A stretch of 64,000 nucleotides of DNA from Clostridiales bacterium. Lineage in GTDB: Bacteria > Bacillota > Clostridia > Saccharofermentanales > Saccharofermentanaceae. The notes beneath the pieces are model-generated. The model made no database searches. It worked only from the letters and a program-made list of their open reading frames with translations, and was not told the DNA's origin. Made by a program: the position numbers and the translations under genes. The DNA lies in NCBI GenBank assembly GCA_017551865.1, contig JAFZKB010000002.1, forward strand, positions 1 through 64,000, in the 5' to 3' direction. Positions within the stretch are counted from its first letter, which is position 1; the number at the start of each line of letters is the position of its first letter. This document shows positions 43,974 to 53,033 of this stretch, one piece after another.

Positions 43974-44002
43974 TTGCATCTTGTCGAAAGCGAGAGTATA
44001 AT
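43974..44002 (+). promoter_or_regulatory. Promoter of the pseudopilin gene
   Basis: TTGCAT (43974-43979), exactly 17 bp, TATAAT (43997-44002). A near-consensus promoter. Confidence 0.8.
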
Positions 44003-44059
44003 TGTGTCATAAATATGAACGAACTGTGAATAACCAGCATGCACCAGGAGGTTAGGGGT

Positions 44060-44263
44060 ATGGTTAAGTTACACAAGACAAAAAAAGGCTTTACTCTCGT
44101 TGAAATGGTATTAGTAATAGCTATCTTAGTTATTCTCGCTATGGTCGTTTGGTTCAGCGTATCTGCTTATCTCGGGAAGGCGAAGTCTGCGACTTCCAAG
44201 ATGAATGCATACTATGACAACGTAAACGACGTAACTGCTGCAATTGATGCAGAGGTGCCGTAA
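44060..44263 (+). CDS. Orphan type IV pilin-like protein
   Basis: 67 residues. A short basic leader is followed by the prepilin cleavage/methylation motif 'KKGFTLVEMVLVIAILVIL' with cleavage expected after the Gly and Glu at +5 of the mature form, then a hydrophobic helix and only about 30 further residues, far shorter than normal pilins. AGGAGG lies 8 nt before ATG 44060. It has its own strong promoter and two terminators, and no pilus assembly genes are nearby. Confidence 0.88.
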   Translation: MVKLHKTKKGFTLVEMVLVIAILVILAMVVWFSVSAYLGKAKSATSKMNAYYDNVNDVTAAIDAEVP

Positions 44264-44270
44264 CGATTAA

Positions 44271-44319
44271 CAGATAATGTTCTCCCACATTATCTGACTA
44301 ACCGTCTTTTTCATTTTTT
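44271..44319 (+). terminator. First terminator of the pseudopilin gene
   Basis: A 10-bp perfect stem CAGATAATGT (44271-44280) and ACATTATCTG (44287-44296), extendable with one mismatch, then CTTTTTC and a run of seven T. Confidence 0.8.
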
Positions 44320-44326
44320 TCAGAAG

Positions 44327-44370
44327 AAAGAACTGCCAGCAAGTCCTTCCACGCGAGCAGTTCTTTTTTA
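44327..44370 (+). terminator. Second terminator downstream of the pseudopilin gene
   Basis: Stem AAAGAACTGC (44327-44336) with GCAGTTCTTT (44357-44366) around a 20-nt loop, ending in six T. Confidence 0.75.
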
Positions 44371-44417
44371 TGTTCAATATGGGAAAAGAGCCGGAAATAA
44401 AGGCTTAAAGAAAGCCC

Positions 44418-45830
44418 TTACTCCTTGATGAAGATCCTTCGGGCATTGTTATAGCAGATATCTGTGACAATGGAACCGAGGGTATCCATGTTCTTGTCAA
44501 ACTCTCCTTTTTCGACCAGATCGCCGAGGAAATCACAAAGGATCCGGCGGAAATACTCATGACGCGTATAAGAAAGGAAGCTTCGGGAGTCGGTCAGCAT
44601 GCCGATGAATCCCGGAAGGTAACTCTGGGAAGCAAGGGAACGGAGATGCTCACGGATCCCGTGTTCATTATCGTTGAACCACCAGGCGGCGCCATGCTGG
44701 ATCCAGAGCGGCTCATGTCCGGTCTGAAAACACCCGATCAGCGTGTCGAGGATCGGATCGTCGTTTGGATTGAGACTATAGAGGATCATGCGCGGAAGCA
44801 TGTCATGTTCGGTGAGAAGACTCATGTATTCCGCAAGAGGAGATACGAAACTGCTATCTCCCAGGATCGTGTCAAAGCCGGTGTTCACGCCAAGTTTTCT
44901 CAAAGCAGGAGAGTTGTTGTCTCTGCGGCAGCCGAAGTGGATCTGCATGGTCCAGCCGCGGGCGTGGTATTCGGCCGCCAGGAAGATAAGAAGCGCACTT
45001 CTATAGATCGTTTCTTCTTCTTCCGTCAGGGTCAGATCCGGGGACGAAAGCTTCTTATGGAAGATCTTTTCCGCTTCGTCATCGGTTGTCGGGACGAATG
45101 TAAACTTCGTCATACCGTGGTCGGCCAGACGGCAGCCGTTTGCGGCGAAGTGATCCAGACGCTGGCTCAAAAGGATCTTCAGCTCCATCCAGCTGTTGAC
45201 CGGACAGTTCGCGACAGAAGAAAGCGCCTGAAGATACGCGATAAAGTCGCTCTTTCCGATGTCGAGGATCTGGTCCGGACGAAATGCCGGAAGTACGACG
45301 GTCGAAAAGGAAAGGTCCTCTGCGATCGCGCGGTGGTAATTCAGGTCATCGATCGGATCGTCTGTTGTGCAAAGAAGCTCCACATTAGATCGAAGGATCA
45401 GCTGCCGGGCGGTGAAAAGACCGCTTTGGATCTTCTCGTTGGCCAGATTCCAGACCTGCTCTGCATTCTGCATCGTGAGCGGTTCTTTTATATCGAAATA
45501 ACGGAGAAGCTCCAGACTGCACCAATGGTAGATGGGGTTTCCGATGGCTTTTTCGAGAACACTTGCGAAAGCGAGGAATTTCTCATAATCTTCAGCGTCC
45601 CCGGTGATATATTTTTCCTCGATCCCGGCGGACCGCATCAGTCTCCATTTATAGTGATCCCCATTGAGCCACAGCTCGGTGAGGTTTTGAAAAGCATAGT
45701 CTTCGGCGATCTCTTTGGCACTTAAGTGGCAGTGATAATCGATGATGGGACAGTTCTTCGCGCAGTCGAAATATAGTCTCTCCGCGGTGGCGGATCTCAG
45801 CATAAAACGGTTGTTGATCAAAGTGGCCAT
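44418..45830 (-). CDS. uxaC: Glucuronate isomerase
   Basis: 470 residues matching the UxaC family in length. Signatures include 'IIDYHCHLSAKEIAED' with metal-binding histidines, 'LLCTTDDPIDDLNYH' and 'WTMQIHFGCRRDNN'. It isomerises D-glucuronate to fructuronate, the first cytoplasmic step of the pathway. Start ATG 45830 has GGAGG 5-6 nt upstream; an in-frame GTG lies 12 nt earlier. It is divergent from the KDPG aldolase and kinase genes. Confidence 0.96.
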   Translation of the reverse strand: MATLINNRFMLRSATAERLYFDCAKNCPIIDYHCHLSAKEIAEDYAFQNLTELWLNGDHYKWRLMRSAGIEEKYITGDAEDYEKFLAFASVLEKAIGNPIYHWCSLELLRYFDIKEPLTMQNAEQVWNLANEKIQSGLFTARQLILRSNVELLCTTDDPIDDLNYHRAIAEDLSFSTVVLPAFRPDQILDIGKSDFIAYLQALSSVANCPVNSWMELKILLSQRLDHFAANGCRLADHGMTKFTFVPTTDDEAEKIFHKKLSSPDLTLTEEEETIYRSALLIFLAAEYHARGWTMQIHFGCRRDNNSPALRKLGVNTGFDTILGDSSFVSPLAEYMSLLTEHDMLPRMILYSLNPNDDPILDTLIGCFQTGHEPLWIQHGAAWWFNDNEHGIREHLRSLASQSYLPGFIGMLTDSRSFLSYTRHEYFRRILCDFLGDLVEKGEFDKNMDTLGSIVTDICYNNARRIFIKE

Positions 45831-45922
45831 AAACACCTCCAAATAATTGGATCAGCGCAATTTCGTTCAGATATAATGATAACAGAAACAGCAAAAAGTC
45901 TGAATAGTTTTCCAGCAAAAAA

Positions 45923-45945
45923 TATGCTAGAATGTTAGATGCTAA
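45923..45945. promoter_or_regulatory. Possible degenerate hexuronate operators
   Basis: TATGCTAG (45923-45930) and GATGCTAA (45938-45945) resemble one half of the operator seen at gntR, uxuA and the ABC operon. They lie just upstream of the aldolase start, with TAGAAT as a possible -10. Match is partial. Confidence 0.35.
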
Positions 45946-45970
45946 AAACGTTTTTTGGGGAGGAAATCGC

Positions 45971-46615
45971 GTGAACAAAAAGAGTATCATGCAGAGGATA
46001 GAAAAGACAGGTCTCGTACCGGTCGTGGTGATCGAGGACATCGATAATGCAGTGCCGACCGCAAGAGCCTTACTGGCCGGCGGAATCGATATGATGGAGA
46101 TCACTTTCCGCACCGCGTGTGCGAAAGAGGCCATCCGGAAAGTGAATGAAGAGGTTCCGGAAATGCTCGTCGGTGCCGGAACGATCCTCGACCTTCTTCA
46201 GGTCCAGGAAGCGATCTCGGCGGGTGCCGAATTTATCGTTTCTCCGGGTTTTTCCGAAGAAGTCGTCAGATGGTGCGAGGATGCGGGGATCGCCGTGGTC
46301 CCGGGTTGCGTGACACCGACGGAGATCATGGGGGCAAGAAGACTCGGCCTTTCCGTCGTGAAATATTTTCCGGCCAATCTTTATGGCGGGATCAAGGGCA
46401 TCAAAACGCTGTCGGGCGTGTTCCGCGATATGCGTTTCCTGCCGACAGGAGGCGTCAATCTGGATAATCTTGCGGAGTTTGCCGCAGAAAAGAGCGTGAT
46501 TGCGATCGGCGGAAGCTTCGTATGTACGTCGAAGGATATCCAGAATGAGGATTTCGATAAGATCACGGACCTGTGTAGATCTGCGGTCGAGACGATCCGG
46601 AAGGCGAGAGGTTAA
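45971..46615 (+). CDS. kdgA: 2-dehydro-3-deoxyphosphogluconate (KDPG) aldolase
   Basis: 214 residues, class I aldolase. 'MMEITFRT' carries the catalytic Glu, 'GAGTILD' follows and 'VKYFPANLYGG' supplies the Schiff-base Lys. It cleaves KDPG to pyruvate and glyceraldehyde 3-phosphate, the last step of the pathway. Start GTG 45971 with GGGGAGG 8 nt upstream; a longer reading to 45932 is not supported. Symbol eda is equally valid. Confidence 0.95.
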   Translation: MNKKSIMQRIEKTGLVPVVVIEDIDNAVPTARALLAGGIDMMEITFRTACAKEAIRKVNEEVPEMLVGAGTILDLLQVQEAISAGAEFIVSPGFSEEVVRWCEDAGIAVVPGCVTPTEIMGARRLGLSVVKYFPANLYGGIKGIKTLSGVFRDMRFLPTGGVNLDNLAEFAAEKSVIAIGGSFVCTSKDIQNEDFDKITDLCRSAVETIRKARG

Positions 46616-46627
46616 GGAGGTTTTTCA

Positions 46628-47656
46628 ATGAAAAAAGTACTGACGATGGGTGAGATCATGCTGCGTCTGAAGACGAAGGGCAACGAGAGATTTTTCCAGA
46701 GCCCGGAGTTTGAGGCGACATTTGGCGGAGGCGAAGCCAATGTGGCGGTTTCACTTGCAAATTATAAGATGCCTGTGGAGTTTTTAAGTGTGCTTCCGGA
46801 CAATCAGATCGGAGACGAATGTATCGCTGAACTTCGCCGTTTCGGCGTGGGCACGGAGAAGATCCTCCGCAAAAACGGAAGGATGGGCATCTACTATCTG
46901 GAGACCGGTGCGAACCAGCGGCCGAGTAAAGTAATCTACGACCGGGCGGGCTCCACCATGGCCGAAGCAGGAATCGGAGACATCGACTGGGAGAGTGCTT
47001 TTTCGGATGTGGACTGGCTGCATATCACAGGCATCACACCGGCAATCAGTCAAAGCGCAGCGGAGCTTTCCATCGAGGCGGTTAAGGAAGCAAAAAAGCG
47101 TGACATCACGGTGTCCGTAGACCTCAATTTCCGTAAAAATCTTTGGAAATACGGAGTTACGGCATCGGAAGTCATGAAGGAGATCACGAAGTATACGGAT
47201 GTCGTGATCGGAAATGAAGAGGACTGCCAGAAATCTCTGGGACTTCTGATCGATGTGGACGTGGAAGAGGGATCTCTCGACACGGAAAAATACGAAAAGC
47301 TCACGAGCTCGCTTCTTTCGGAATATCCGAATGTGAAGAAGGTCGCTGTCACGCTCCGCGAGAGCCACAGCGCCGACTATAACGGCTGGGCGGCATGCAT
47401 CAATAACGGTTCCGTTTTCTATGTCAGCAGAAAATATGAGATCTGCGACATCGTCGACCGCGTCGGCGGAGGCGATTCTTTCGCCGCAGGACTGATCTAC
47501 GGATTACGATCCTATGAGACAGATACCGAAGCTCTCGAATTCGCAGTAGCCGCGAGCTGCCTGAAACACTCGATCCCGGGCGACTTCAACAGAGTCAGCG
47601 TAAAAGAGGTCGAAACTCTGATGAGAGGCGACGGCTCCGGCAGAGTGCAGAGATAA
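46628..47656 (+). CDS. kdgK: 2-keto-3-deoxygluconate kinase
   Basis: 342 residues of the PfkB sugar kinase family: '[14 protein letters not shown]' near residue 35 (substrate) and '[16 protein letters not shown]' near 280 (anion hole and catalytic Asp). It phosphorylates KDG to KDPG, the substrate of the aldolase encoded 12 nt upstream. GGAGG lies about 8 nt before the ATG. Operon with kdgA. Confidence 0.95.
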   Translation: MKKVLTMGEIMLRLKTKGNERFFQSPEFEATFGGGEANVAVSLANYKMPVEFLSVLPDNQIGDECIAELRRFGVGTEKILRKNGRMGIYYLETGANQRPSKVIYDRAGSTMAEAGIGDIDWESAFSDVDWLHITGITPAISQSAAELSIEAVKEAKKRDITVSVDLNFRKNLWKYGVTASEVMKEITKYTDVVIGNEEDCQKSLGLLIDVDVEEGSLDTEKYEKLTSSLLSEYPNVKKVAVTLRESHSADYNGWAACINNGSVFYVSRKYEICDIVDRVGGGDSFAAGLIYGLRSYETDTEALEFAVAASCLKHSIPGDFNRVSVKEVETLMRGDGSGRVQR

Positions 47657-47680
47657 GAAGACCACTTAAAAGAAAAAGAG

Positions 47681-47765
47681 AATCCCGAAGGATCATCGCA
47701 GGCGCGATTCCGCAGACGCAACGCGTCGAGGACCAGCGCCAAGATCACCTTCGGGATTTCTTTTG
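47681..47765 (+). terminator. Large branched terminator after kdgK
   Basis: Outer stem AATCCCGAAGG (47681-47691) with CCTTCGGGATT (47748-47758), then TCTTTTG. The 56-nt interior can pair further as GGCGC/GCGCC and GACGC-AAC-GCGTC. Confidence 0.7.
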
Positions 47766-47791
47766 TGTTAAATAGCTGCTTATATTCGCAC

Positions 47792-49024
47792 TTATCCGGA
47801 GATGTCGGTGCTCTCCACGAGTTCGATCGCTTTTTTGCCGACCTCTAAGATGCACCCGCCCTCGGTGGTCGTGCCTTTCTGCTCGCTTGTGATGAGACCG
47901 GGACCGATCTCGAGGTAGAAGATCTTATAGTCGTCGTTATCTAAGGTATAGCCGTGCTGGCCTTTCTTGATGGCGCCGAAGGTATAGCCGGACTGCGCGG
48001 TAAATCCCATGGAGAAGCCGGCATCGATGGCGCCGCTTTCACGGAGCTCTTCGTCGGTGAGTTTTCTTCTGACGCCGGGCATTTCCGAAAAACTCTGAAG
48101 GAACGAATCGAGCGATTCTTTTTCAGAAGAAGAGATATTCTCGTTTATATGCAGGAAACAGGCACCGTTGACGGTCTGAAACCAGGCAGTCGAGAAGGAG
48201 ATGCCCTTTTCGGTCAGGAGCTTGTTCGGAGAGATCGCGGTGTGCACGTTCATGCAGGAGTGGTCGCTGAAGATCAGAAGATCCAGATGCTCGATGCCCT
48301 TTTCGGGATCGCCGCCGGCTTTCCGCTCCGCTTCTTCGATGCCTTCGATCATCACGCCGAGGAGCTTGTCATCGTACTCGATCGATTTTTTCGTCGTCTC
48401 GGAATCCGTGCCGGTGTGGTGCTTCTGGTGGTCGGTATCCTGCAGATGCAGCATGTAAAGGTCGGCTTTTTCATTGGCAATCAAATCGCGCGAAGAGTAG
48501 GCGATAAACGTGTCGATGCCGAAATAGTTGAATGACTTGCACTTCCTCATGTAGCGGAAAAACTTCGGGCAGAGGCGGAAGGTCGAGCTGTAGTGGACGA
48601 ACTTCATGCCGCGGAAGAACATGCTCTCGGTGCCGGGGACCTCCGCGAGATGGTAACTGATCTTTTCGCCCGGAGTACAGGGATACATCATGGCGCAGGT
48701 TACAAGGCCCTTATCGTGGGCGCGTTCGGGAAGCGTCTTTACCTTGATGAGCTTCTTATGTGCGCGCCATTTCTCCGAGTTTTTAAACGGGTCATAGATG
48801 ACGTTATCGAAAAGGCCGTGCTCTGACGGCATCACGCCGGTCGAGATGCTCGTGTGGACCGGGTAGGTGTTCGAGATAAAGATGGAATCGACTTTCCTGT
48901 GCAGAAGGCCCCATGAGGCGAGCTTGCGGAAGTTCGGGAGTGTCAGCAGATAGTTGATGTCAGAATCCGAGATGGCGTCCAGGGAGATCATGATCAGCGG
49001 GCGTCCGGAACGGTTTTTGCGCAT
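47792..49024 (-). CDS. Alkaline-phosphatase-fold phosphodiesterase/pyrophosphatase
   Basis: 410 residues of the type I phosphodiesterase/nucleotide pyrophosphatase (AP-like) family. 'LIMISLDAISDSD' holds the first metal Asp, 'FISNTYPVHTSISTG' the nucleophile Thr region, 'LHLQDTDHQKH' further metal ligands and 'LLIFSDHSC' the Asp-His pair. No signal peptide, so cytoplasmic. Substrate unknown. ATG 49024 has GGAGG 8 nt upstream. Divergent from deoB over 87 bp. Confidence 0.88.
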   Translation of the reverse strand: MRKNRSGRPLIMISLDAISDSDINYLLTLPNFRKLASWGLLHRKVDSIFISNTYPVHTSISTGVMPSEHGLFDNVIYDPFKNSEKWRAHKKLIKVKTLPERAHDKGLVTCAMMYPCTPGEKISYHLAEVPGTESMFFRGMKFVHYSSTFRLCPKFFRYMRKCKSFNYFGIDTFIAYSSRDLIANEKADLYMLHLQDTDHQKHHTGTDSETTKKSIEYDDKLLGVMIEGIEEAERKAGGDPEKGIEHLDLLIFSDHSCMNVHTAISPNKLLTEKGISFSTAWFQTVNGACFLHINENISSSEKESLDSFLQSFSEMPGVRRKLTDEELRESGAIDAGFSMGFTAQSGYTFGAIKKGQHGYTLDNDDYKIFYLEIGPGLITSEQKGTTTEGGCILEVGKKAIELVESTDISG

Positions 49025-49059
49025 AGGTGATTCCTCCGGCACGTTTTTTAAGTCACTTA

Positions 49060-49095
49060 TACGATATAATATGAATTGGAATTAGTAAACACTAA
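49060..49095 (+). promoter_or_regulatory. deoB promoter region with dyad
   Basis: TATAAT lies near 49065 and a dyad TTAGT-AAAC-ACTAA (49082-49095) sits between it and the ribosome site, a possible operator for nucleoside-responsive control. Confidence 0.45.
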
Positions 49096-49111
49096 CGAAA
49101 GAGGATGAAAG

Positions 49112-50290
49112 ATGGGTAAAAGAGTCATTCTGATCGTACTGGACAGCTGCGGGATCGGCGGCGCAAAGGACGCGGCCGCGTTTGGAGACGAAGGGTCCCA
49201 CACACTCGGCGCATGCTCGAAGGACAGTGCTTTTTCGATCGCAAATATGAGACGGATCGGCATGGGATGCATCCCGGATGCCCTTCCTTACGATACACCG
49301 GATGGAAAAGGTGTCGGTGCGTGGGCCAGAGTCGAGGAAGCTTCCATGGGAAAAGATACGACCATCGGCCACTGGGAGATCGCGGGACTGATCTCACCGG
49401 AGCCGCTGCCGACATATCCGGAGGGTTTTCCGGAGGAAGTGATCTCCGAGTTTGAAAAGCAGACCGGGAAAAAGGTGCTCTGTAATAAGCCGTATTCGGG
49501 GACGGAAGTGATCCGTGACTACGGCCAGGAGCATGTGAAAACAGGCGATCTGATCGTCTATACTTCTGCGGACAGTGTGTTCCAGATCGCTGCGCACGAG
49601 GAGGTCGTGCCGGTAAAAGAACTCTACCGCTACTGCGAGATCGCAAGGAAGATCCTTACGGGAAAACACGGTGTCGGAAGAGTCATCGCCCGGCCTTTCA
49701 TCGGGGAATATCCGAACTTCGAAAGAACATCGAACCGCCACGATTTTTCTCTTCTTCCGCCGAGAGATACGCTCCTCGACGATCTTACAGCGGCGAAGAT
49801 CCCGGTCTATGGAGTCGGGAAGATCTACGATATCTTCGGCGGCCGCGGTGTCGGAATGTCGGTCAGAACAGCCGGAAATGCCGACGGCATCGAACAGACG
49901 CTGGGAGCGATGGATATGCAGAAGGAAGGTCTGATCTTCGTAAATCTCGTCGATTTCGACATGCTCTACGGACATCGAAATGATGTGCACGGATATGCCG
50001 AGGCGCTGACGTATTTTGACGACCGTCTGCCGGAGATTCTGTCGCGTCTTCAGAAGGACGATATCCTCATGATCACGGCTGATCACGGCTGCGATCCGAG
50101 CACGCCTTCAACGGATCATTCGAGAGAAAATGTACCGTTCCTGGCCTATGGGGAAAGAGTCCGTCCGGGAACGGATCTCGGGACAAGATCGAGCTTTGCG
50201 GACATCGCGAAAACGATCGGAGATTTCTTCGGGATCAACACATCGAATCTGGACGGGGAATCCTTCTGGAAAGAGATGAGAATGAAGTAA
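49112..50290 (+). CDS. deoB: Phosphopentomutase
   Basis: 392 residues, full family length. 'LIVLDSCGIGGAKDA' holds the first metal Asp, 'KDTTIGHWEIAG' the phosphoacceptor Thr, and 'MITADHGCDPSTPSTDHSRE' the remaining metal ligands. It interconverts (deoxy)ribose 1- and 5-phosphate. First gene of the deoB-deoC-cdd set, so deoxyribose 5-phosphate made here feeds DeoC. Confidence 0.97.
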   Translation: MGKRVILIVLDSCGIGGAKDAAAFGDEGSHTLGACSKDSAFSIANMRRIGMGCIPDALPYDTPDGKGVGAWARVEEASMGKDTTIGHWEIAGLISPEPLPTYPEGFPEEVISEFEKQTGKKVLCNKPYSGTEVIRDYGQEHVKTGDLIVYTSADSVFQIAAHEEVVPVKELYRYCEIARKILTGKHGVGRVIARPFIGEYPNFERTSNRHDFSLLPPRDTLLDDLTAAKIPVYGVGKIYDIFGGRGVGMSVRTAGNADGIEQTLGAMDMQKEGLIFVNLVDFDMLYGHRNDVHGYAEALTYFDDRLPEILSRLQKDDILMITADHGCDPSTPSTDHSRENVPFLAYGERVRPGTDLGTRSSFADIAKTIGDFFGINTSNLDGESFWKEMRMK

Positions 50291-50344
50291 AAAGACGGGA
50301 TCTTTTCGGGCAGAAAAAGAATGGGAAATGAGAGAGGAAAGTTT

Positions 50345-50995
50345 ATGAAAGAATACACAGAAGAAGAAAAAAAGATCATCGCGAAGGTAGATCACACCCT
50401 CCTTCGTACGACCGCTACGCTTTCGGAGATCAGGGCCCTCTGTGAGGCGGCGCTGGAGGCGGGGACGGCAAGCGTCTGCATCCCGCCGTGCTACGTGAAC
50501 GATGCGGCGCAGTTTCTGAAAGGGAGGCTTCCCGTATGCACGGTCATCGGTTTTCCGAACGGCTATGCGACGACCGCCACGAAGGTGTTTGAAGCAAAGG
50601 AAGCGATCCGTCAGGGAGCTTCAGAGATCGATATGGTCATCAATCTCTGCGATGTGAAAAACGGGAATTTCGACCGCATTTATCTCGAGCTCCTCGCGAT
50701 GCGCGAAGCCTGCGAAGGCGCGGTACTGAAGGTCATCATCGAGACCTGCCAGCTGACCGAAGAAGAGAAGATCAAAATGTGCGAACTCGTAAGCAAGGCA
50801 CATGCTGATTTCATCAAGACATCCACCGGTTTTTCGACCGGCGGAGCGACGATCGAAGATGTCCGTCTCCTCCGTAAATTCACAGCGCCGGAAGTGAAGG
50901 TAAAAGCGGCCGGCGGGATCAAGGATATGGAAGATGCAAAGGCCATGATCGAGGCGGGCGCGGACCGGCTTGGAACGAGCCGTCTGGTAAAGTGA
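50345..50995 (+). CDS. deoC: Deoxyribose-phosphate aldolase
   Basis: 216 residues. 'VDHTLLRTTAT', 'EIDMVINLCDVKNG', 'VLKVIIETCQL' with the Schiff-base Lys and 'FIKTSTGFSTGGAT' are family signatures. Splits deoxyribose 5-phosphate to acetaldehyde and glyceraldehyde 3-phosphate. Start ATG 50345 follows GAGAGGAAA; 54 nt after deoB. Confidence 0.97.
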   Translation: MKEYTEEEKKIIAKVDHTLLRTTATLSEIRALCEAALEAGTASVCIPPCYVNDAAQFLKGRLPVCTVIGFPNGYATTATKVFEAKEAIRQGASEIDMVINLCDVKNGNFDRIYLELLAMREACEGAVLKVIIETCQLTEEEKIKMCELVSKAHADFIKTSTGFSTGGATIEDVRLLRKFTAPEVKVKAAGGIKDMEDAKAMIEAGADRLGTSRLVK

Positions 50996-51032
50996 GAAAG
51001 GTTCCTGCGGGAAAGAAGAAAGGCGGGAGAAA

Positions 51033-51431
51033 ATGGACTACGGAAAGCTGCTGAAAGAAGCGAAAAAAGCACGCATGAATGCCTATGCGCCATACTCCGG
51101 TTTTGCCGTCGGCGCGGCACTAGTGACCAGAGACGGAAAGGTATTCCGGGGCTGCAATATCGAATCTTCCGTAATGGCCCCGAGTCTTTGCGCCGAGCGC
51201 GTGGCGCTGGCCAAAGCACTCAGCGAAGGGGAGAAAGAATTTGCTGCGATCGCAATCGTCGGAGCTCCGGCGAAAGAAGACCCGAAAGATCCCTGCTATC
51301 CATGCGGCGTGTGCCGTCAGGTCCTGTCTGAACATGTGAAGATAGATGCTTTTGAAGTGGTCGTGGAGGAGAACGGGAAGGCGGAAGTTGCCACTCTTTC
51401 CGACCTTCTTCCGAAGGCATTCAAATTATAA
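51033..51431 (+). CDS. cdd: Cytidine deaminase
   Basis: 132 residues with 'CAERVALAKAL' (zinc Cys and catalytic Glu) and 'PCYPCGVCRQVL' (two zinc Cys), the homotetrameric small cytidine deaminase type. It makes uridine or deoxyuridine for salvage. Last of the deoB-deoC-cdd set; it converges with the DUF4173-type gene 2 bp away with no terminator between. Confidence 0.97.
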   Translation: MDYGKLLKEAKKARMNAYAPYSGFAVGAALVTRDGKVFRGCNIESSVMAPSLCAERVALAKALSEGEKEFAAIAIVGAPAKEDPKDPCYPCGVCRQVLSEHVKIDAFEVVVEENGKAEVATLSDLLPKAFKL

Positions 51432-51433
51432 AT

Positions 51434-52753
51434 TCAGATAAACGGGAAACAGATGAAATTCATGAGCACGTAGCTTCCGGCGGAGAACATCAGCCACGGA
51501 GCGAACGTGCGCTTTTTATATGCCAGATGCACGATGGCCAGAATAGATCCGCAGAAGACGACGGCGGTGCCCCACAGGCCCATCGTACGGGAACTGGTGT
51601 ATCCGAAACGCGTCATGTAGAGGATGATCTTCGATGCGGAGATCGTGGAAAAGACCATGCTCTCGGCCATGAGGGCGATGCTCAGGATGTTGAGGAGTTT
51701 CTTTTTATGCTTCCCGAAAAGACGGACCAGCGACAGAAGAAGGAAGTTGATGAGAACGACGTTGATGAGCTCGTGAAAGCCGCTGACGGCGTACTCAGAT
51801 GCGGTGAATTCCTCAGGAAGGCGGCCGGCGAAGGCGCTGAACATATACTCTCCCTGTGAGATGAAGAAGATCAGATAGACTAAAAGGAAAACAGAGAGGA
51901 CTCCGCAGAACAGATAGTCCGGCATGATGTGGAGTTTCCGGCTGTTGTCGATGAGCAGCTCACTATACTCTTTTTCCTTCGAAGAAGTATTTCGGACACA
52001 GCCCTGGAAAAGGCCGAAAAGATAGGCGCCGACAGGGATGCTGAAGAAGATCTTGATGGTGATCTCCGAAACGGAGATGTTCGAGAGGAAGCTGTCTATG
52101 GAAAACAGTGCTTCCGAGAAACGGGCATCGGCGAGCGCGAGGTTGTTAAGGGCGATGCCGAAGATGACGAGGATAAAAAGGAGCACTACGATGATGGCGA
52201 TGACATGGACCGGTTCTTTTTCCTCGGAAGAAGGCTGAACGTCAGGATCCCCGGAGGACTTTCCGACAGCATTTTCTCTTCGTGCTTTTATCGTATCGTG
52301 TACGGAAAGGAAGCGGGCGAAAAAACTGATGAACGGCAGCCGGCAGAAGCCGTTTACGAGGTCAAAAGGAAGGAAGACCGAGGAGCGGTCGGACAGCATG
52401 TGCCCGGTGCCTGTGAGAACCATATAGACGACCACGGCGTGGATGAAAAGAAGAGTCAGTTCCGGGATCTGTCCGAAGTAGGTATTGAGGCATAAAAGAA
52501 GCAGGATGGCTTCCCAGAAACGCACCTCGATCTTCTGGAAAGAAGTGGTCTCAAAGCTTCCGAGAAAGCGTTTCTGCGCCATGGTCATCTCCAGCCAGAT
52601 AATGGCGGCGACAGACAGGCAGGACACGAAGATCGTGGTCTGAACGGCTGTCAGGGAGGAGGAGATCATGGAGACATATGCGTAGGAAAAAGCGTAACTT
52701 AACCCAAGGCAGAGAAATTTCAGGATCTCTGCCCGCTTCAGATTCGTATTCAT
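51434..52753 (-). CDS. DUF4173/DUF4153-type polytopic membrane protein
   Basis: 439 residues with about ten TM helices and a cytoplasmic acidic loop near 165-180. The C-terminal 'SEYAVSGFHELINVVLINFL' and 'ASKIILYMTRFGYTSSRTMGLW' match the conserved C-terminal pattern of the DUF4173 group. Function unknown. It lies directly after an XRE gene and DUF2975 gene on the same strand. Confidence 0.75.
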   Translation of the reverse strand: MNTNLKRAEILKFLCLGLSYAFSYAYVSMISSSLTAVQTTIFVSCLSVAAIIWLEMTMAQKRFLGSFETTSFQKIEVRFWEAILLLLCLNTYFGQIPELTLLFIHAVVVYMVLTGTGHMLSDRSSVFLPFDLVNGFCRLPFISFFARFLSVHDTIKARRENAVGKSSGDPDVQPSSEEKEPVHVIAIIVVLLFILVIFGIALNNLALADARFSEALFSIDSFLSNISVSEITIKIFFSIPVGAYLFGLFQGCVRNTSSKEKEYSELLIDNSRKLHIMPDYLFCGVLSVFLLVYLIFFISQGEYMFSAFAGRLPEEFTASEYAVSGFHELINVVLINFLLLSLVRLFGKHKKKLLNILSIALMAESMVFSTISASKIILYMTRFGYTSSRTMGLWGTAVVFCGSILAIVHLAYKKRTFAPWLMFSAGSYVLMNFICFPFI

Positions 52754-52799
52754 TTTTTCGTTAACTCCTTTGAAAAAAAGCCTTTGCGGATGTTATAGA

Positions 52800-53024
52800 T
52801 CAGTTGCTGTCAGGAGGCGTATCCGGCTGGTATTCCAGGATGTCTCCGGGCTGACAGTCCAGAGCTTTACAGATATCGTTCAGAGTGGAAAAGCGCACGG
52901 CTTTCGCTTTCTGGTTCTTGAGAATGGAGAGGTTGGCCGGCGTGATACCGATCTTTTCGGAAAGATCTCCGGAAGAGATCTTGCGCTTCGCCATCATTAC
53001 ATCTAAGTTCACTATGATCGCCAT
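52800..53024 (-). CDS. YozG-like XRE regulator
   Basis: 74 residues, one Cro/C1-type helix-turn-helix: 'ISSGDLSEKIGITPANLSIL' then 'FSTLNDICKALDCQPGDILEY'. This short form is regularly found next to DUF2975 membrane proteins, as here, and is thought to control their expression. It lies 9 bp after the DUF2975 gene. Confidence 0.92.
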   Translation of the reverse strand: MAIIVNLDVMMAKRKISSGDLSEKIGITPANLSILKNQKAKAVRFSTLNDICKALDCQPGDILEYQPDTPPDSN

Positions 53025-53033
53025 ACTATCACC

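Noticed and set aside
44559..45725. 388-codon plus-strand frame opposite uxaC
   Set aside because: uxaC has full-length family motifs on the minus strand; the opposite frame is Arg/Val-rich and unsupported.
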